A DNA stretch of 8,728 nt, taken from contig CAWUKE010000089.1 of the NCBI GenBank assembly GCA_963922935.1, positions 1 through 8,728 on the forward strand, written 5' to 3'. The notes below the pieces were generated by a model. The model searched no databases. It was not told where the DNA came from and saw only the letters and a program-made list of their open reading frames with translations. How positions within the stretch are numbered: position 1 is the stretch's first letter; each line of letters opens with the position of its first letter. This document shows, piece by piece, positions 6,470 through 8,728 of this stretch. The position numbers and the translations under genes were made by a program. This DNA comes from Litorimonas sp963922935 (GTDB lineage Bacteria > Pseudomonadota > Alphaproteobacteria > Caulobacterales > Maricaulaceae).

Positions 6470-6570
6470 CCTTATTCCATTCTGACCCTCTTGAAGCAGT
6501 TCATGCTTAAGAAAGCGTTTTCAAAGCCCGAACAAACCCTTAACGGCGTTAGTTTTTTTCAGAGGGAGGC

Positions 6571-7848
6571 TTAAAAATTAAAACTTCCGCGCAGCGTGAA
6601 GGGTACGGTCACATTGGTGTCGCCTTTGGCGCCGTTAGCATAATCGCGAGCTGCTTCGACGCGAACACCTGTTTCAAAAGCGAGCGCTGTTTTCGGGGTG
6701 ACTTGCCACTCTAGACCCGCGGCGAGACGGCCCGTTGGAACCCATTGTGCGTCATAGACTTCAATGGCTCCCTGCGGACCTGTATTATCAAGGTCATAGT
6801 AGCGCAGCTGCTCATCTGTAGAGGATACACCGTCTGCGCTAATCGCCGAACTATAGAAAAGTTGGTCGATATCTTGTTTGTATGAGACGGCGTTATACCG
6901 AGACGCTCCCCCTGAAAGGCCAACAAATGGCGTTATGGTCTGACCAGTTGTCCTACCCGCGACTGGATCGAAATAAACACGTCCTCCAGCTTCCAAGTCC
7001 AAACGGTTCATATCCGAGAAGTCGTAACTGACACGCGCAATTTCCGTATTCGGCCTGAAGAACGTGCCGCCATTAGAAATTCCCGTCAAAACACCGGCTT
7101 CATAGGTTTCAATCGTATTATCCTGGTAAACTGTCGCCTGCTGGATCGCGACCGTACCGCTTGCGCCTTCAGAAGCGGCATAGCCGACCCGACCGAACAG
7201 TGTGGCTTTGTCAGTAAGAACATATTCGCCGCTAAGCCCGATTGTCGCCGGAACAGACCATGCATCATCAAAAGCAATTGGGGGTTGGAGACGTTCATCA
7301 AAGGCACCATCAGTCGTGCGTGGACGCGAGCTAGTTGACCAATCCGTGAGGACGATTTGGCCGCTAGCGACTGAACCAGAGATAGCGCCCTCATTATAGT
7401 TAGACGCATCATATCCGTCGAATGGAGATGGTGTTCCGGCTATATTAGGATCGAGAATATTACCTCGGTAACTTTTCTCCACACCCATGTCGAGCGCTCC
7501 GCGGAAGCGCGGCTTGCGCATTTTCGGACCCTGCGAAGCGTGCAGAACTGGTGCGTGAGCCTTTGCGCCTGCGTGCGAGCCATAATGTTGTGTTGCGACT
7601 TGCGGCGCGCCAAATTGTGGCTGCTGCGGAAATCCGCCCGCTGTGCTGAGGCTGACTTGGCTAGGGTGGCAGCCTTGCGGAATCGGCGCTTGTGCATGCG
7701 GTATCTGGCACGGATCAAAACTGGAGGCGTAAGCCGGACCGACATGACTGGAATAATGGGAAGCACTTTTTTTGCCGAAGCCGAAGCCCCCTAAGTAAGA
7801 GCACCCGGAAAGTAGTGCCGATGCTGTTACAATGCCCACAAGACGCAT
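6571..7848 (-). CDS. Outer-membrane lipoprotein with His/Gln/Pro-rich linker and beta-barrel-like domain
   Basis: The 425-residue product has a clear lipoprotein signal (M-R-L-V-G-I...A-L-L-S-G-C16) with Ser at +2 and the same C-S-x-L-G start as its two neighbours. Residues 30-108 are a linker rich in His, Gln, Pro and Ser, with C47 and C60. A basic patch K-M-R-K-P-R-F-R (109-116) precedes the predicted barrel. Conserved blocks are Y-V-L-T-D-K-A-T-L-F-G (209-219), F-S-D...A-G-G-R-V-Y-F (277-293), T-P-F-V-G (306-310), F-E-T-G-V-R and the final V-P-F-T-L-R-G-S-F-N-F with terminal Phe. Its barrel region is longer than in the gene at 4063, with extra loop sequence around 230-275 and 325-365. The ribosome binding site is GGGGGA, four bases before the ATG. 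I see no clear terminator after it, so readthrough into the Gly-rich gene is possible. Function unknown. Confidence 0.8.
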   Translation of the reverse strand: MRLVGIVTASALLSGCSYLGGFGFGKKSASHYSSHVGPAYASSFDPCQIPHAQAPIPQGCHPSQVSLSTAGGFPQQPQFGAPQVATQHYGSHAGAKAHAPVLHASQGPKMRKPRFRGALDMGVEKSYRGNILDPNIAGTPSPFDGYDASNYNEGAISGSVASGQIVLTDWSTSSRPRTTDGAFDERLQPPIAFDDAWSVPATIGLSGEYVLTDKATLFGRVGYAASEGASGTVAIQQATVYQDNTIETYEAGVLTGISNGGTFFRPNTEIARVSYDFSDMNRLDLEAGGRVYFDPVAGRTTGQTITPFVGLSGGASRYNAVSYKQDIDQLFYSSAISADGVSSTDEQLRYYDLDNTGPQGAIEVYDAQWVPTGRLAAGLEWQVTPKTALAFETGVRVEAARDYANGAKGDTNVTVPFTLRGSFNF

Positions 7849-7873
7849 AACGTCCCCCGAAAAAGCCGAACGA

Positions 7874-7892
7874 ACGGGCGCAATTCACCCGT
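7874..7892 (-). promoter_or_regulatory. Leader inverted repeat of the His/Gln-rich lipoprotein gene
   Basis: ACGGG (7874-7878) and CCCGT (7888-7892) are complementary around a 9-base loop, extendable by one G-U pair in the minus-strand RNA. It lies 25 bases upstream of the ATG at 7848. The stem is short and could be chance on its own; the matching position in the two paralogous genes is what makes it notable. Confidence 0.3.
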
Positions 7893-7896
7893 CATG

Positions 7897-7926
7897 GTTA
7901 ATGCCTTGTGACGCGTGAGGCTTAAC
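7897..7926. promoter_or_regulatory. Bulged dyad with palindromic core, possible operator
   Basis: GTTAATGCCT (7897-7906) and AGGCTTAAC (7918-7926) pair over nine bases with one bulged T, around an 11-base centre that holds the palindrome ACGCGT (7911-7916). It lies in the divergent region about 50 bases upstream of the lipoprotein gene, where a regulator would be expected to bind. No regulator is identified. Confidence 0.4.
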
Positions 7927-8048
7927 AAGCGGTTTAGCGAACGCACAGAAAGCACGCCTTTTTCGTCAAGGTTTCATTAAGGTCTCGTTTGGGGACAGTT
8001 CGGTGTTTCAGACTTGAAAGCACAGTCTGCGCTTGGCATCCGCCCGCC

Positions 8049-8728
8049 GTGGCTCGTATTCTGCTCATATCATCGCTCACAGCTGGAAGCCATGTCGGCG
8101 CGACCGTCTCGGCCTTCATTATGCGGCGATTGGGCGTAGACGTGGCTGTTCTGCCGACAACGCTGTTTGGGCGACATCCGGGTTGGGGCGCACCCGGTGG
8201 GATGGTCACACCAGCGGAGACGCTGCGCAGTATGTGGAACGGTTTACGGGCCCAATTGGATGCCGGTGGTCGCCCGTTTGATGCGGTGATGACCGGCTAT
8301 ATGGGCGACGAAGCGCATATCACACTCGCCGCGGAAGCCATCGACCTTCTAAAGCCCGCACACATCCTTGTTGATCCCGTTATGGGTGATTGGAACACGG
8401 ACGCCCCTGAAACAGGCCGCCTCTATATTCCGAAACAGCGCGCCGAAGCGCTGTGTGACCAACTCGTCCCGCGCGCCCATATCGTGACGCCCAATAGTTG
8501 GGAATGGCGGTATCTCACGGGATCACTGGAAGAACCTCGTCAGGCTCTACCTCGTCCTCTCGCCGGAACGCGTGAAACGCTCGTCACATCAGTAGAGTCC
8601 GAAGACCAAATTGGCGCCATGCTTTTTGCGGGTGAAGACACTCACCGCATTCTGCATGATTATTATCCCAACATGCCACATGGGGGTGGTGACGCGTTGG
8701 CGGCGGATTATCTGGCGCAAAGACTGTT
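8049..8728 (+). CDS. pdxY: PdxY-like pyridoxal kinase, 3' end cut off
   Basis: The gene runs off the right edge; 226 codons are present with no stop. The product belongs to the ribokinase-like superfamily and most resembles pyridoxal kinase, which phosphorylates pyridoxal in vitamin B6 salvage in the cytoplasm. Visible family features in order are: the N-terminal strand with I-S-S and a G-S-H-V-G turn (7-17), R-R-L-G-V-D-V (26-32), T-G-Y-M-G (82-86), V-D-P-V-M-G-D (108-114), L-Y-I-P, T-P-N-S-W-E-W-R-Y-L-T-G (147-158), L-V-T-S-V and H-G-G-G-D215-A-L-A-A, where D215 is the expected catalytic base. It looks nearly complete. The start is a GTG whose position fits the family N-terminus; the frame is open further upstream (a TTG at 7989 is possible) and no strong ribosome binding site is seen. 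The turn lacks the Asn of the usual G-H-V-G-N, so another substrate of the same superfamily is not excluded. Confidence 0.82.
   Translation, partial: MARILLISSLTAGSHVGATVSAFIMRRLGVDVAVLPTTLFGRHPGWGAPGGMVTPAETLRSMWNGLRAQLDAGGRPFDAVMTGYMGDEAHITLAAEAIDLLKPAHILVDPVMGDWNTDAPETGRLYIPKQRAEALCDQLVPRAHIVTPNSWEWRYLTGSLEEPRQALPRPLAGTRETLVTSVESEDQIGAMLFAGEDTHRILHDYYPNMPHGGGDALAADYLAQRL

Larger units (their letters stand above)
7849..8048. other. Divergent intergenic region between lipoprotein and kinase genes
   Basis: These 200 bases separate the leftward lipoprotein gene from the rightward kinase gene. They contain two inverted repeats (7874-7892 and 7897-7926). I could not identify a convincing promoter; a TTGACG-like box on the minus strand at 7964-7969 has no matching -10 element. 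Confidence 0.5.

Noticed and set aside
6541..6560. Palindrome TAACGGCGTTA followed by seven T on the plus strand, resembling a terminator
   Set aside because: The stem is only about four base pairs with a 3-base loop, and there is no plus-strand gene upstream to terminate; in the minus direction no T run follows.

Overview
The window looks like a chromosomal segment from a Gram-negative alphaproteobacterium. A member of the Hyphomonadaceae/Maricaulales type is my best guess, from the mixture of secreted DUF885 hydrolase, VanZ-like protein, PCD, PdxY-like kinase and many outer-membrane proteins, and from mid-50s GC by eye; no rRNA or marker gene confirms it. No tRNA, rRNA, insertion sequence, phage gene or CRISPR array is visible, and no gap between genes exceeds about 210 bases.

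Left part (1-1769). A minus-strand pair, possibly one operon, holds a small VanZ-family membrane protein followed by a secreted protein built from degenerate repeats of the type V-x-x-P-A-x-Y-x-T-x-T. The start of the second gene lies in a compact hairpin that displays its ribosome binding site in the loop. A 210-base divergent intergenic region separates this pair from the plus-strand genes.

Middle (1770-4003). Two plus-strand genes follow: a complete pterin-4a-carbinolamine dehydratase (PCD/DCoH) and a large exported DUF885 protein carrying a putative metal-binding HE(x)4HHH motif. The second gene runs into a convergent junction with two stem-loops.

Right part (4063-7848). Three minus-strand genes encode what appear to be diverged paralogues. 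Each has a lipoprotein signal with the shared start G-C-S-x-L-G, a low-complexity linker (His-rich, Gly/Tyr-rich, or His/Gln/Pro-rich) and a C-terminal beta-barrel-like domain ending in a P-x-x-L-R-G...F pattern. Two of the three have a clear Rho-independent terminator, so they are probably separate transcription units. All three have an inverted repeat 23-25 bases upstream of the start codon. This lipid-anchored barrel family is the most unusual content of the window.

Right edge (8049-8728). A plus-strand PdxY-like pyridoxal kinase gene starts at a GTG and runs off the end, missing only its C-terminus.

The genes do not form one obvious pathway. The common theme is the cell envelope (repeat protein, VanZ-like protein, exported DUF885 protein, three outer-membrane lipoproteins), with two housekeeping cofactor genes (PCD, pyridoxal kinase) alongside.
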